Origin: Arcuatula senhousia
Lineage: Eukaryota > Mollusca > Bivalvia > Mytilida > Mytilidae
Assembly: GCA_963971305.1 (NCBI GenBank)
Contig: OZ020304.1
Location: forward strand, 20,876,103-20,940,102
Reading direction: 5' to 3'
Length of the DNA: 64,000 nucleotides
The position numbers were made by a program, and so were the translations under genes. Shown here piece by piece: positions 22,601 to 30,389 of the stretch (the stretch's first letter is position 1; every line of letters begins with the position of its first letter). The notes under the pieces were generated by a model. That model saw nothing but the letters and a program-made list of their open reading frames with translations. It searched no databases and was not told the DNA's origin.

Positions 22601-25600
22601 TGTCCTAAATGTACCACCGTAATTTTCAGATTGATTATTCTTGTCATATATCACGGCCACCAGACGGTCAAACGAGCGAAAGACTGTTAATTTACCTGTA
22701 GCATGGAGATAAATGCGCCAGAAGTCTGTTACTCGAGTCGGTTCTATGACTGTTAAGAGTAAATATTAGTTTTAAAAGTCATTTATGTACAAAATCATTA
22801 CTTTTTTGAAATAATGATTTTTTTTTGGCCAAAACAAAAACTGTCTGACAAAATGATTATCATTAGCGGATTGAATGGACGCAAAAAGTAAAAACTTTGT
22901 CAACTGAGTTATAAATAAAATGAAAAGGCGATAGGAGAGGTAGAAGAAAAAAACATGTTACAAAACAGAATTTCTAAGTTTTTCCAATTAATTTACTCCG
23001 AAAAGTGGAAATATCAGTATCATAGTTGTTAATCTTACACCCCATATTAATACTGGATACATTTGGAGATATTTGTATTATTCCGTCTTTTTTAAAACAG
23101 GATTTTCAGTAAACTCTAAAGATAATGTCGGTTAAAGAGTAAGTCAAAGTAAAAACTGTCTGTTAAGAGTTTTATTATCCCAATTCGTTTTTAATATAAT
23201 GCGTATGTATCTACACATACAGTGCTTTATATTTGCGATTAATTTATCAGATTTCTTTATTATGTTAGAAACGAAAATGTGACTTGTTTTCCTTATACCT
23301 TAGAGTGTTTGTAATTGGATGCCAATATATTTGGCCAAATAAAAACATGTGTTTCCTGTTTCCCTACCTACCCTAGTTTTCATGCCTAATCTATCATTTT
23401 CATTGCCATATTGTGCTTAAGCACCGTTTAACATTTATTATGCTCTTCATTTTCTCAAGGTAAAAACAAAAATGTAAAAAATAATGCTTACCTACAATCT
23501 CTATTTTTATGCCCCATCTATAAAAGTAAAGGGGCATATAGTGTACTGGGTCCGTTCGTCTGTCCGTCCGTTCATCTGTCCGACCCAAATCATCATATTT
23601 CCAAATTCCCACTTACTGACAAATGCCACATCAATCATATTGGCATGGTAGGTGCACCTAGTGATGCTTATCACAATGCATGCTTCGGATGCTGGCAATG
23701 ACCAATTATAGAAGAATGGTTAAGTTAAAGTCCACTCCATCTGACGGACAAGTGCCTTAGCAACCATGTTAATGCTTTAGTGATTGCGGAAAAAATAAAT
23801 GTTGCGAGATGGGGCATTATGTCTTTTGGACATATTCTTGTTTCACACATGTAACAGGAAACACTTATGTTTGGTCTTAAATGACAACAGTGCTTGACTT
23901 GTAAAAGTACATGTATTCACCATACATTGGAAGCAAGAATTATTTTTACTTTGAGGATTATAAATTTTATTCCGTCATAAGGGTTTTCATTCTAGGATTT
24001 TCTTTTTTTCCATAGAAACTTTCTGTTTCCATAATTCGAATTTCTTTTTCTTTTCATTTTCTATTCTGGAAAAATAAAAAAAACAAATGCATTTTTGTCT
24101 CGCCTGCGACGAATAGTCGCGGAATGCGAGACATAGGTATTACTTTCCGGCGGCGGCGGCGGCGTCGTAAACTTTTTTGTAAGACTTTTGTGGACAATGA
24201 ATTGCTTGAAAAGTATAATAGCTAGGCATCTGATATTTGGTATACAGACAGTTCAGGTTATGGTCTACGCAACTGTCACCATGCCATGTGACCCTGACCC
24301 CATTTTCACGCTCCAGTGACTCTGTGAACTTAGGTCTTTTTTCAGGTCGTAAACTTTTTTGTAAGACTTTTGTGGACGATGAATTGCTGGAAAGTTATAA
24401 TAGCTAGGCATCTGATATTGGGTAAACAGACAGTTGCGGCTATGGACAATGCAACTGTCACCATGCCATGTGACCATGACCCCATTTTTACGCTCCAGTG
24501 ACTCTGTGAACTTAGGTCTTTTTTTTCAGACAGAAAACTTTTTGTAATTCTTGTGTGGACAATGGATTGCTTGAATAGTATAATAACTAGGCATCTGTTA
24601 TTAGGCATACATACACTTTTTGTGTTTATATCAAGAAATGAAAGCTTAGGTAGTTGATTTTAGTGATGGTGCCGGCAGGCGAGACATACTTTTAGTGGCC
24701 ACACTTGTTAAAATTGCATTTTGATGAATAAGACAGAGAACAGAAAACAAATTAAGGAAATATGTTTCTGACCATTCACATAAAGTATCGAGAATTGGAA
24801 ATGAAGAACATGTTAAAGAGATACATGGTAATGTGGAATGGAATAAAGTTAGGAACACTAAGACTCATTAACCGACCAAATTTTCAATAACAAGTAATAT
24901 CTTCATTTATAAGACACGGAAACATACAATATTTTGAGGTTAGAATCTTACAAGACCATTTCACACATCACAAACGATAACACAATCATTTTGTGTAAAA
25001 TTACCGAAAAAACATCAGAAAATGATAAAATTGTTATGTCGGAATATTGTGTACACATATATAAATTCGATTGAGTCAGACGCCTTCTTAAATTTCTTCT
25101 TTCGTTTAAATCCAATCAAAACGCAATTTTGTATATTAATGCAAAACGAGCAACCATTTTGTCAGACATATTTTGTTTTACAAATAAGATTCTATAAAAA
25201 TGATAATAATAAAAAATGCAACTTACCTGTGGGTATTTTCTCGATAACATTTTATTAACAGTCTTTGACCAACTCGAGTAACAGACTTCTGGCGCATTTA
25301 TCTCCATGCTACAGGTAAATTAACAGACTTTCGCTCGTTTGACCGTCTGGTGGCCGTGTATATGTATTATATCAACTTTCTCACTTAAATATTTATTGAA
25401 AATGTATGCACTCTCGTCAAAAGAAAGAAAATTGAAATAAAAATTCAATCTGAGGTATAAAGCTTAATATACATTTTTAATAATACATGTAGTAATAGTG
25501 ATAATAATAAGGTTGCATTTAGAAAAAAATGAACTACAAGTAATAAAGATTAAGACTAAAATTATTTATAAAAATAGATATATTTTTAACAACAACCTTC

Positions 25601-26990
25601 AACTAGGCCAGTAGGCGCTACTTGCCATCTTGCAATTGGTCCATGGTCTAAATGAAATGCCTATAATTCAAATCCATTTCTAAAATAGTCACAGATAGAC
25701 CTCCTTCTTAAGCAAGGAACAGAAAACATCAAAAAGACAAGTACAAACAAAAGCTTTGTCAAAGGTTCCTGGTTAGGGGGCGACCATCTGATTTTAAGGG
25801 GGGGGGCTATGGTGAAATTTGAAATGAAAAGGCAGGATTGCAAAAAATCTAGAAATAAAAATGCAGGATAGTGATTTGAGTAAAAAAAGGCAGGATGGTA
25901 TTTTTGGCTAAAAAAATTATAGTTGCTTTAAAAAAAAAATAAAATAAAAATCCAGGCTCGACTTTTTCCGAAAATAAGAAGGCAAAACGAAGAAAATATC
26001 CATAGCCCCCCCCCCCAAAAAAATCAAATGGTTGCTCCCTTAAAGATATGTACACATAAAATGTACCAGGATTTAACTAGTTTTCGTTTCCCAATCTTTC
26101 CCCCTATCAATATTCCCAGACAAAGCACAAAAATTTAACATACAATAAAATCAAATTGATCAAAGTTCAATTTTACTAGAGAGAAGAAACGTGTGTCAGG
26201 CATATCAAAATGTATTGTCTGGAACTTTGTCTAACATTCGTGGAGGTTAGCCCTGCTAGTGAAGTTTGAATTCTCCGAGATCAGCCAGCTCCGGCATCAG
26301 CACTTTTGTGTTAAAGAACACCACAAAGCTGTAAATTATCCGTTTTGACTGCTAAATTGTCAAAACCCTGATGTTCTGCCTAGTATCCCAGACCTAAGTT
26401 GATCTTAGTCATATTTTTTTTTTTTTTTTTTTATTGTTCAAGGCTCTTCATAATCTGGAACTTGTTTGGTTTTTTTTTCAATATTTTGGCAGATCGATCG
26501 TGCTTCTGATGTTTCTTGAAAAGAAATAGATGAAACGCACGTCAGGCGTAGCAAGTTTTTTTTCGGTAATTTTGTTGTAATTTTTATTTCCAATTAAAGA
26601 TGTATATATAACGCTAACTTAAATTAGTAAAGAAATATCTGCAAACTATCTTAAAGTACAAACTCTAAATACCTGCAATTCTTATTTCCATCTTAAACTC
26701 AACCGCCTGTCCGCCATTTACTGTTTCACATTGGTAAATGCCTTCTAGATGCTTTGCTAAGGAATTTAAGATTAGAACAGACCGGTTTTCGTTCTGTTCT
26801 ACAGTCACGTGATTGCTATATTTACTGGAGACATGTGGACCATAACTCACAATCTGTAAACCTGGAGGTCCCCTCCATGTTATGATCGATAATGATCCAT
26901 CAATAATCGGACAAGTCAAATTTAGTGTCGAGTCTGCTTTTGAGAATATTGTTGATAAGTTAAACTCTGATTTTAAGGATGATAACACAC
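7312..26990 (-). CDS. Gene 1: multi-Ig-domain single-pass receptor with tandem tyrosine-motif tail (5' end not found)
   Basis: Nine exons, 5' to 3' on the minus strand: 26990-26673, 20698-20408, 15315-15058, 14048-13764, 12457-12173, 11876-11511, 11112-10999, 8751-8694, 7621-7312. Every donor is GT and every acceptor AG; all junctions are phase 1 except the last (phase 2), and all join in frame, giving 761 residues downstream of the missing start. Order: six Ig or Ig-like domains, one membrane helix, and a cytoplasmic tail of about 130 residues with ITIM-like and near-ITAM tyrosine motifs. This predicts a plasma-membrane recognition or adhesion receptor that signals through SH2 proteins. A leader-peptide exon must lie upstream of 26990 but was not identified; the ATG at 27051 opens into the same frame but gives a poor signal sequence. 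Symmetric phase-1 exons are the classic organisation for Ig domain shuffling. Ligand unknown. Confidence 0.8.
8694..8751 (-). CDS. Gene 1 exon: membrane-proximal cytoplasmic linker
   Basis: A 58-base exon with acceptor TTTTAG|GTC and donor CAGAG|GTAGA. In the phase set by its neighbours it encodes RIVVNQQEPDMNNEGNNQR, polar and without motifs. It enters in phase 1 and leaves in phase 2, the only asymmetric exon of the gene, so skipping it would shift the tail frame. The intron 7622-8693 holds no recognised element. Confidence 0.72.
8896..10138. mobile_element. Tc1/mariner-type DNA transposon remnant in gene 1 intron
   Basis: About 25-base inverted ends: CCCTCTAAAAAAAGAAACGC on the left, and on the right the complement of CTCTCTCAAAAAAGTAACGC, both continuing with AACAT. 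TA lies directly outside each end (8894-8895, 10139-10140), the target site of Tc1/mariner elements. The 1.24-kb length allows a decayed transposase, but no conserved catalytic motif was recognised. Confidence 0.65.
10141..10998. other. Intron stretch of gene 1 without recognised features
   Basis: AT-rich with T-runs. The short plus-strand frame at 10747-11025 overlaps the end of the transmembrane exon and has no features of a protein. Nothing supported. Confidence 0.5.
10999..11112 (-). CDS. Gene 1 exon: transmembrane segment
   Basis: A 114-base phase-1/1 exon. The encoded run YIFIIIAVSCLLVIVFLAGL is a clear single-pass helix, followed by GRCIIIFHKKRQ, a basic stop-transfer end on the cytoplasmic side. 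The donor is CAAG|GTATGT. The acceptor is a NAGNAG (CAGCAG at 11115-11110), so use of the second AG would drop one alanine before AFVMK. Confidence 0.85.
11181..11375 (+). mobile_element. Penelope-like reverse transcriptase fragment
   Basis: The frame contains LDLHLEIDSRGRLSTKLYDK then RDDFNFPIVNLPFL, the block that follows the RT palm in the elements at 17.6-19.6 kb. It is short and truncated at both ends, in antisense orientation inside a gene 1 intron. Confidence 0.7.
11511..11876 (-). CDS. Gene 1 exon: membrane-proximal Ig-like domain
   Basis: A 366-base phase-1/1 exon. It starts PPICTSKSIRFIT, continues with VFVYSIPGPNSVKWITDGN (tryptophan strand) and ends its fold at NISCIFKNEGG before a hydrophilic stalk (SEKNTEG). 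The B-strand cysteine expected of an Ig domain is replaced by a hydrophobic run, so the canonical disulfide is not obvious. It may be an atypical Ig or fibronectin-III-like sandwich. The donor is GAAG|GTAAGA. Confidence 0.75.
12173..12457 (-). CDS. Gene 1 exon: Ig domain 5
   Basis: A 285-base phase-1/1 exon. Ig hallmarks: SCNVSNK near the start, the core tryptophan in SVWIHK, and DTGDYFCQW as the F strand. It ends in LSYVNVTVYG, a typical G strand. Sequons NVS, NMS and NVT suggest glycosylation. The donor is TACG|GTAAGT and the acceptor GTAG|CAAG. Confidence 0.83.
12726..12933. mobile_element. TCTCGCCTGC element, short copy with one internal unit
   Basis: Inverted ends GTCTCGCCTGC (left) and its complement GCAGGCGAGAC-like (here CAACAGGCGAGAC) bound one unit marked by GACTTTTGTGGACAATAAAT and GCTAGACATCTGATATTTGG. 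A longer copy with three units lies at 24096-24686. Confidence 0.65.
12950..13282 (+). pseudogene. LINE ORF2 C-terminal fragment (5'-truncated retrotransposon)
   Basis: The frame carries RRWRWIGHVLRRDN, ALTWKPEGKRK and DRLRWCQ, the C-terminal signature of a widespread animal LINE endonuclease-reverse transcriptase lineage often annotated as craniofacial development protein 2-like. Only about 110 residues remain, as expected of a 5'-truncated insertion. It sits in a gene 1 intron in antisense orientation and runs straight into the 55-bp tail array. Confidence 0.75.
13228..13667 (+). repeat. Eight tandem 55-bp copies of the LINE 3' end
   Basis: A unit starting GACCACAGACCGGCTAAGAT and ending CGAGTCCTTAG repeats eight times with, by eye, no differences until the last base or two. 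The first unit overlaps the end of the LINE reading frame, so the array amplified the element's own 3' terminus, like the tail repeats that some LINEs use in place of poly(A). Confidence 0.92.
13764..14048 (-). CDS. Gene 1 exon: degenerate Ig domain 4
   Basis: A 285-base phase-1/1 exon with an Ig-like strand pattern: PLPIDSSKSEQFIEAVIGEP, then PECSWIQTHGA for the C strand and NEFGIYKIRARNRLGIHD for F-G. The position that should be the second cysteine is arginine (YKIRA instead of YxCxA) and the first is also missing, so the disulfide is lost. The frame is intact, so the domain probably still folds. The donor is ATTT|GTAAGC. Confidence 0.75.
14271..14528 (+). mobile_element. SINE D copy, 5'-truncated
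   Basis: Starts at CATGCACGTAAAGGACC and ends with GCACGGGCGTAAAACACC then ACTCACTCACTCAC. It matches the 3' half of the full copies at 18720 and 21148. Confidence 0.7.
15058..15315 (-). CDS. Gene 1 exon: Ig domain 3 (I-set like)
   Basis: A 258-base phase-1/1 exon. Textbook I-set features: NANATLDCIVDTNTFPVDIN for the B-C strands, WLFNGYTI with the core tryptophan, and EPAGSGEYTCKANNSVG for E-F. It closes with SYNLTVY. The donor is TATC|GTAAGT and the acceptor TTGCAG|TATT. Confidence 0.87.
15480..15770 (+). repeat. Dispersed repeat H, copy 1
   Basis: Contains ATTGCGATCTTAGAGTCCGG and GGTTTTATGGCACCAAACC, ending near GATCATCTCAGTACA-like sequence. Related copies lie at 17250-17540, 48003-48278 and 61270-61505, and in reverse at 27540-27790 and 56140-56270. 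In two places it directly follows a Penelope-like ORF on the minus strand, so it may be that element's 3' untranslated region. Confidence 0.6.
15790..17253 (+). mobile_element. Internal-repeat element G, copy 2, with an insertion
   Basis: Begins GTGAGCCGCAGCTCAC, followed by a C-run. It has four about 187-bp units, a GGAC microsatellite and the hairpin ATACCCCC ... GGGGGTAT near 17218-17245. Unit two is interrupted at about 16190-16866. Confidence 0.65.
16190..16866. mobile_element. About 680-bp insertion in element G (class unknown, possible solo LTR)
   Basis: Sequence unrelated to element G splits GGGAAAC from CCCAAAAATC. It starts TGACGTGTTTGGG, has AATAAAATATGTG near the middle, and may be flanked by AAAC on both sides. 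No inverted ends or ORF are evident. Similar repeats of CAGGACTT and CAGTTTA occur inside it. Confidence 0.35.
17560..18290 (-). pseudogene. Penelope-like reverse transcriptase, copy 1
   Basis: Two overlapping minus-strand frames (18267-17941, 17898-17581) give a degenerate RT palm and thumb. Visible: QQQIGIPMGTNCAPLLADLF, FNFTFRYIDDVLS with the catalytic YIDD, LDLHLEFDPAGHLSTKIYDK and GVYISQLIRYAMAC. A frameshift near 17940 breaks it. The MGTNCAPLLAD and YGVYISQLIRY blocks resemble RTs I associate with Penelope-like elements; the exact class should be checked. Confidence 0.72.
18296..19560 (-). pseudogene. Penelope-like reverse transcriptase, copy 2, split by a SINE
   Basis: A second copy directly upstream of copy 1 in the same orientation, that is, a head-to-tail pair. 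Visible: CSMLNFLIDNILVTFG, AFHWAQIVP (diverged from the usual GIPMGTNCAP), and after the SINE MHLEFDSDGNLGTKY. It is interrupted at 18720-19203 and has several stops. Tandem partial copies are common for Penelope-like elements. Confidence 0.68.
18720..19203 (+). mobile_element. SINE D, near full-length copy, with target-site duplication
   Basis: Starts CCGTGCGGGGCCCGGGTG and ends GGGCGTAAAACACCAACTC followed by ACTAACTC. AAAGAAATTCGT precedes it and GAAGAAATTCAGT follows, an 11-13-base duplication. The interrupted Penelope-like sequence resumes at once, which proves insertion. It includes the conserved block GTGCACGTAAAAGACC-like (here CATGCACGTAAAAGACTCC). Confidence 0.82.
19561..20407. other. 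Intron stretch of gene 1 without recognised coding sequence
   Basis: Mixed sequence between the Penelope-like pair and Ig domain 2. The part to about 20000 may be further 5' retroelement sequence, since the minus strand stays weakly coding, but no motif could be fixed. Confidence 0.4.
20408..20698 (-). CDS. Gene 1 exon: Ig domain 2
   Basis: A 291-base phase-1/1 exon. Ig features: ENSSLQLECLAVCGDPPTNL, LLWMRNTI with the core tryptophan, and ADLHMSNYSCIAENHL, ending ITLHVN. Four cysteines are present, so a second disulfide (ECLAVC with TDQCHQ) is possible. Sequons NSS, NTS, NVT and NYS. The donor is AACC|GTAAGT and the acceptor ATTTAG|AACC. Confidence 0.87.
20699..21133. other. Intron stretch without recognised features
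   Basis: AT-rich, no repeats shared with other parts of the window were noticed, no coding frame. Confidence 0.4.
21148..21625 (+). mobile_element. SINE D, full-length copy with 14-base target-site duplication
   Basis: Starts CCCCGTGCGGGG and ends in four ACTC units. TTAGACACCCTATG (21134-21147) and TTAGACACTCTATG (21626-21639) are the target duplications, with one mismatch. This copy defines both ends of the family at 478 bases. No RNA polymerase III boxes were confidently placed. Confidence 0.87.
21667..22621. mobile_element. 955-bp inverted-repeat transposon carrying a 21-bp satellite
   Basis: Terminal inverted repeats of about 35 bases (TACGGTGGTACATTTAGGAC on the left, its complement on the right, continuing ACTCATTTTTTATTTT) with ATTTTC duplicated at 21661-21666 and 22622-22627. 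Most of the interior is a 21-bp tandem repeat (21715-22255). The remaining 300 bases are unique. No transposase is encoded, so it is non-autonomous. The superfamily is not fixed by a 6-base target site alone. Confidence 0.82.
21715..22255. repeat. 21-bp tandem repeat, open in frame on both strands
   Basis: About 25 units of the type AAGTCGTGCGCACGACATAAT or AAGTCGAGAGCACGAGATATT. TCGTGCGCACGA and CTCGAG-like cores make each unit nearly palindromic. Because 21 is a multiple of 3, there are long open frames of heptads on the plus strand (ISRAHDI, ISREHEI; frame 21584-22306) and on the minus strand (SCARLNI, SCSRLIM; 22230-21904). I treat these as by-products: no start context, promoter or conservation is visible. 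Confidence 0.85.
23509..23817 (-). mobile_element. Nested hairpin-ended element with GGAC microsatellite
   Basis: Read on the minus strand, GGACGGAC-type repeats are followed by CACTATATGCCCCTTTACTT and then GATGGGGCAT: a terminal hairpin with ATGCCCC paired to GGGGCAT. The order matches the 3' end of element G. AGATGGGGCAT recurs at the other end (23807-23817). Length about 310 bases, no internal tandem units. Confidence 0.6.
24096..24686 (+). mobile_element. TCTCGCCTGC element with three about 180-bp units
   Basis: The left end TGTCTCGCCTGC and the right end GCAGGCGAGACA are inverted. Between them lie a CGG microsatellite near 24140 and three tandem units starting near 24167, 24346 and 24526, each with GACTTTTGTGGACAATGAAT and GCTAGGCATCTGATAT. 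Nested inside the 2.7-kb element. Confidence 0.75.
25595..26200 (-). repeat. Dispersed repeat I, interrupted by MITE family A
   Basis: Matches the second half of the repeat at 28656-29098 (AAAGCTTTG followed by GATTCCT-like sequence, GACAAAGCACAAAAAT, ATCAAAGTTCAATT). MITE A copy 2 splits it between CCTGGTTA and TTAAAGATATG. Strand is arbitrary. Confidence 0.55.
25776..26039 (-). mobile_element. MITE family A, copy 2
   Basis: Reverse orientation to copy 1, same inverted ends (GCGACCATCTGATTTTAAGG; AAATCAAATGGTTGCTCCC), TTA on both sides (25773-25775, 26040-26042). Confidence 0.75.
26204..26575 (-). repeat. Dispersed monomer of the 359-bp repeat family (J)
   Basis: Recognisable blocks: CTCCGGCATCAGCACTTTTG, ATTATCCG, CAGACCTAAGTTGATCTTAG and GAAACGCACGTCAGGCGTAG. 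Diverged from the 62.5-64 kb array and in opposite orientation. A T-run near 26410 is an expansion. Located just 3' of Ig domain 1 of gene 1. Confidence 0.65.
26673..26990 (-). CDS. Gene 1 exon: Ig domain 1 (V-set like)
   Basis: A 318-base phase-1/1 exon. Features: STLNLTCPIIDGSLSIITWR with the B-strand cysteine and core tryptophan, NENRSVLILNSLAKHLEGIY for D-E, then YQCETVNGGQ for F. It ends EFKMEIRIA. The donor is GCAG|GTATTT; the acceptor ATCTAG|GTGTG follows a T-rich tract. The frame stays open upstream to an ATG at 27051, but that stretch is intron-like. Confidence 0.85.
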
Positions 26991-27228
26991 CTAGATTATC
27001 ATTTAAAATAAAATAATAATAAGCTTTTAAGTTTAAATACCAGAGCATCAATGAAATTAAAAAGTACTACAAGGAATGTCAATAAACGGATAATTTTACC
27101 AAGATAATAAAAAAATACGCGTCATATACAATCTCTCTAAAAAATCCTCATTCGGTATCAGTAATTATTGAGGAAATGGAAAATTTGAAAATAATATTAG
27201 ACGTAATTCGTTGAAATTGTGTTGATTA

Positions 27229-27502
27229 GGGACGGACCATTTAACTTGAAGGGGGGAGGGGCTTGGTTTTTTATTTTGGCCAGAAAATTTCTTCCCGCGC
27301 GGAAAAAAATATTTATTTTTCGAAGGTGTCGCGACAGAATGTTTTTTTTCAGTATTATCATTAGTTTATATAGCAGATATCCTTCTACAGAATATTTTTT
27401 TACCTTCTGCTGCCAAAATATTTTTCTTATCAAAAATAATTTTCAGAATATTTTTTTTAGGAAAAAAACCAAGCCCCCCTTTCAAGTTAAATGGTCGGTC
27501 TC
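27229..27502. mobile_element. MITE family B, copy 3
   Basis: Ends GGACCATTTAACTTGAAGG and CCCTTTCAAGTTAAATGGTC, TTA on both sides (27226-27228, 27503-27505). Longest intact copy of the family here. Confidence 0.75.
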
Positions 27503-27539
27503 TTAGTGATTGGCTGGTTGTTGTACTGAAATTATTACC

Positions 27540-27790
27540 TCAATATCCGTATTCTGTCTTCTTATCATGTTGTGTTTTGTGTAACTACCGGACCCTAAGA
27601 TCGCAATGGGAGAGGGAGGTTTGGTGCACCATAAAACCTGGTTAACCCCACCACTTCATTCGAAATTCCTGTATAGTCAGGACCATTTCGATCTTTAATT
27701 TTTCCGAATTGACTTCCTGGTGTTGTCTTTTCTCTTATACATCGCAATTTGGTTAATTTGTTATTACCTTTTATTTGTTATGCCGTTTTA
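27540..27790 (-). repeat. Dispersed repeat H, reverse copy
   Basis: Contains GGACCCTAAGATCGCAATGG and AAACCTGGTTAACCC, the complement of the copy at 17.4 kb. Confidence 0.55.
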
Positions 27791-28439
27791 AAAACTTAAA
27801 ATAGTGTGTAAATTTGTTCCAAGAACATGTATAAAACGTCTTCAAGGAAGTATTTTGAAGAAGTAAGTGAATTGATTTTTCATTTATGTAATTTGTTAAC
27901 ATGGTCAAGACTTTGTTTAATTAGCTTGAAGTGTTAATATTTTACTAAACCTGGGTACAAATTCCATAGAACAAGAAACATCTTTAGTAGACAACTTGAC
28001 ATCGCTGTTTTAAAGTTCGGAGATTTTTTTTTCTGTAATTATATAATAGTTTATAAAAACGTTGAAATTCTAAATTATCGTTTTCAATATTCAAATTAAA
28101 CCAGAGCATGTTTTTTTATAAAGTGATTGGGATATTTAATTGATTACAATACTAAAACCTTAAATTATAGATATCCAACTATACTTTTGCTGGAAAATGG
28201 TATTTAAATGGAAGCTTATTATACATAAGGAAAAAAGAAAATGCTGGTCCGAAATAGCGGTCAGTTTGGTGGACGTGTTTTTCAGCTAGCAAAAGGGATT
28301 GCAATGGGCAATATTGTGCACCTTTGCAAGCTAATTTGTTTCTTAATTCATATGATCCAGACTTCGTACAATCATTTCTAGACAAACAATTTTGAAGACT
28401 AGCTCTGTCTTTTAATCTCACTTTATAATTATGTATTGA

Positions 28440-29500
28440 TGATGTTGTTTCACTCGACTCGATTTGAAGACTTTTTCTATCGTATATATCGTCAGGAACT
28501 TGAAATAAAGGACAGTACAGATTCTAGGAAGTCTGCTCCATATTAAGATCTATATTTTGAAACAGACTTTCAAGGAAAACTTTCAACAAATCTCTTTGAC
28601 AAATGTGATGACTTCAACATTTCCAGTCGTCAACTTTCTCAACTAGACGATAAAGAGATGTGGAATAAGTGTACGCGACACAACCAGCATTAAAGAAACG
28701 GCAATTTAAAAATCACAATGGGAAAACATCCAGCAGTCTTCAACATGACCAGAGGTCACTGTTTGCTGTCTTGCATTGGCCCAAGACTAAAACTACAATA
28801 CATAAGATTCAAACAAATCCCTAGATAATCAACAAAAGACCTATTTCTGGACATAAAACAAAAAAACCCAGATAATTTACAAGGAAAACAAAGCTTTGGC
28901 AAGGATTCCTAGCTTAGGATAGGCACATATAAAATGTGGCGGGTTTAACCTAGTTTTTGGGCCCAACCTTAATTCCCCCTATTGTTTATCTTGTACAAAG
29001 CACAAAAATAATACACTTTAAAAATCAAATCGATAAAAGTTCAATTCACCAAGAGACAACCAGAGACAAGAGTACTATACGAGAACAACGAAACGTAAAG
29101 TTATGTAGCAACATTCAGTTTGCTCCAGCTATGGAGTTTGCGTATCACAATTGATTCGTTATTCCAGAGTTTGCGGGACTTACATCGATTTCCTTTGCAG
29201 AGCGACACGTCTGACGCAAAAATTTCTTACACAGGGTTATGTTGCTTTTCGGTTGCCGTTTTCACACAAGAACATCATGTGCATATAGACAAATACGGGA
29301 TTTCGATGTCACATATGAGTGCAGATGTTGGTTTGTCATAGGGTAATGTTTTGTTTTGTTATCCTTCACCGGGATTTGACACACTGAATTGACTGTTGGC
29401 AACTCGACGGATGGGCTATAGCGGACAGGAACTGTTTACCCTCCTAATCACCTGAGTTCACACTCGTAACGACAAGTTAGTTTTGTTAATTGCTTCGGTA
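28440..29500 (+). pseudogene. Penelope-like element fragment interrupted by repeat I
   Basis: The left part encodes a decayed equivalent of the LHLE...RGKLSTKLYDK block. At 28656 the sequence CTCAACTA is followed by repeat I, and the RT resumes at about 29099 with SNIQFAPA, then DKYGISMSHMSADVGLS near 29338. The 3' flank to 29500 matches the element at 5.3-5.5 kb. Frames are broken throughout. Confidence 0.65.
28656..29098 (+). mobile_element. Repeat I inserted at TA in a Penelope-like element
   Basis: Begins GACGATAAAGAGATGTGGAA and ends ACGAAACGTAAAGT. TA flanks each side when compared with the uninterrupted element at 48.88 kb. Other copies: 33736-33840 (start only), 57905-58325 (diverged), 25595-26200, and reverse at 49240-49440. 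No inverted ends are visible. Confidence 0.55.
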
Positions 29501-30389
29501 TTTTTTGGGGTGTGTTTTACATGTAGTATGTTTTTTTGTCCTGTATTCGTTGGAGATTACTGGTTTTGTCTTTGTCCTTTCGGACGTTTTACATTTTGAT
29601 GCCCCGATGGTAATTTTTCTTGAAGACATAAGCATACTTACCTAAATAAATCTACTGCTGGCGATTTTGAGAGACTGCCCAAATGGAAGTTGAAAAAAAT
29701 GCAACACGGAACAACATCTTAATACATTATAGCAAAATCCAAAACGCGCTGTGTAAAAGGGAAAACCCTTTGAATAAGGACATTGAACAGCAAGTGCTTA
29801 TATTAACGGTATGACAATTTAGAGACAGGAAGACAATTATCTTTGTTTCATTTCCTATAATGCATTTAAATCAATTCATTGTTACAAAAAACATCATTGT
29901 GTTTCTTCCGCTTAAAAAGTAAAACCAACATTTATTTATCGATAAATTATCAATTGTTCGGTGAGAGGCTTTTGATACTTTAAATGCATAGGGAAAAAGT
30001 ATTTTATTCATGTTACTTTTTTGTCCGAATAAATTGACGCTTTGCTTCGTTTGACATTTTCGTGTATTTTGCAAGAAACTATTCTTCCACGATAATACAA
30101 TATCTGCATGTTTTTATTTACTGAGATGGTTAGGGGTCAGTTATTTTGCACTTTTGATATATCATACCTAAATGGATAAGCTGGATTTTCACCAAACCTT
30201 GTGAATAGTTAACAGCAAAAGGAACGTTATGAATATTTTTCTTTATTTCTTAGTTCAATTATCTTTTATTTGACCAATTAAATAACGTAACGTCTTTTCT
30301 CGTATGTTGTATTTTAAAAATATTAAACAACGATAAGGTCGCCACACATGTAATTGTATGGAACGTTTAGATTCAATTCACCGTATGGA
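29501..30389. other. Intergenic stretch, nothing recognised
   Basis: AT-rich with no open frame of interest. The minus-strand frame 30074-29871 has no recognisable features. Confidence 0.4.

Larger units (their letters stand above)
22652..25358. mobile_element. 2.7-kb element with about 105-bp terminal inverted repeats
   Basis: The left arm 22652-22757 begins CACGGCCACCAGACGG and contains CATGGAGATAAATGCGCCAG. The right arm 25253-25358 is its complement with few differences. TATAT lies on both flanks (22647-22651, 25359-25363). The interior has no transposase and contains two other elements (23509-23817 and 24096-24686). It starts 24 bases after the neighbouring 955-bp element's target site. 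Confidence 0.8.

Noticed and set aside
27000..27051. ATG at 27051 as the start of gene 1
   Set aside because: The 20 residues before the Ig domain are tyrosine- and asparagine-rich and not a convincing leader, and a T-rich tract with TCTAG acceptor matches the phase of all other exons. A separate leader exon is more likely.
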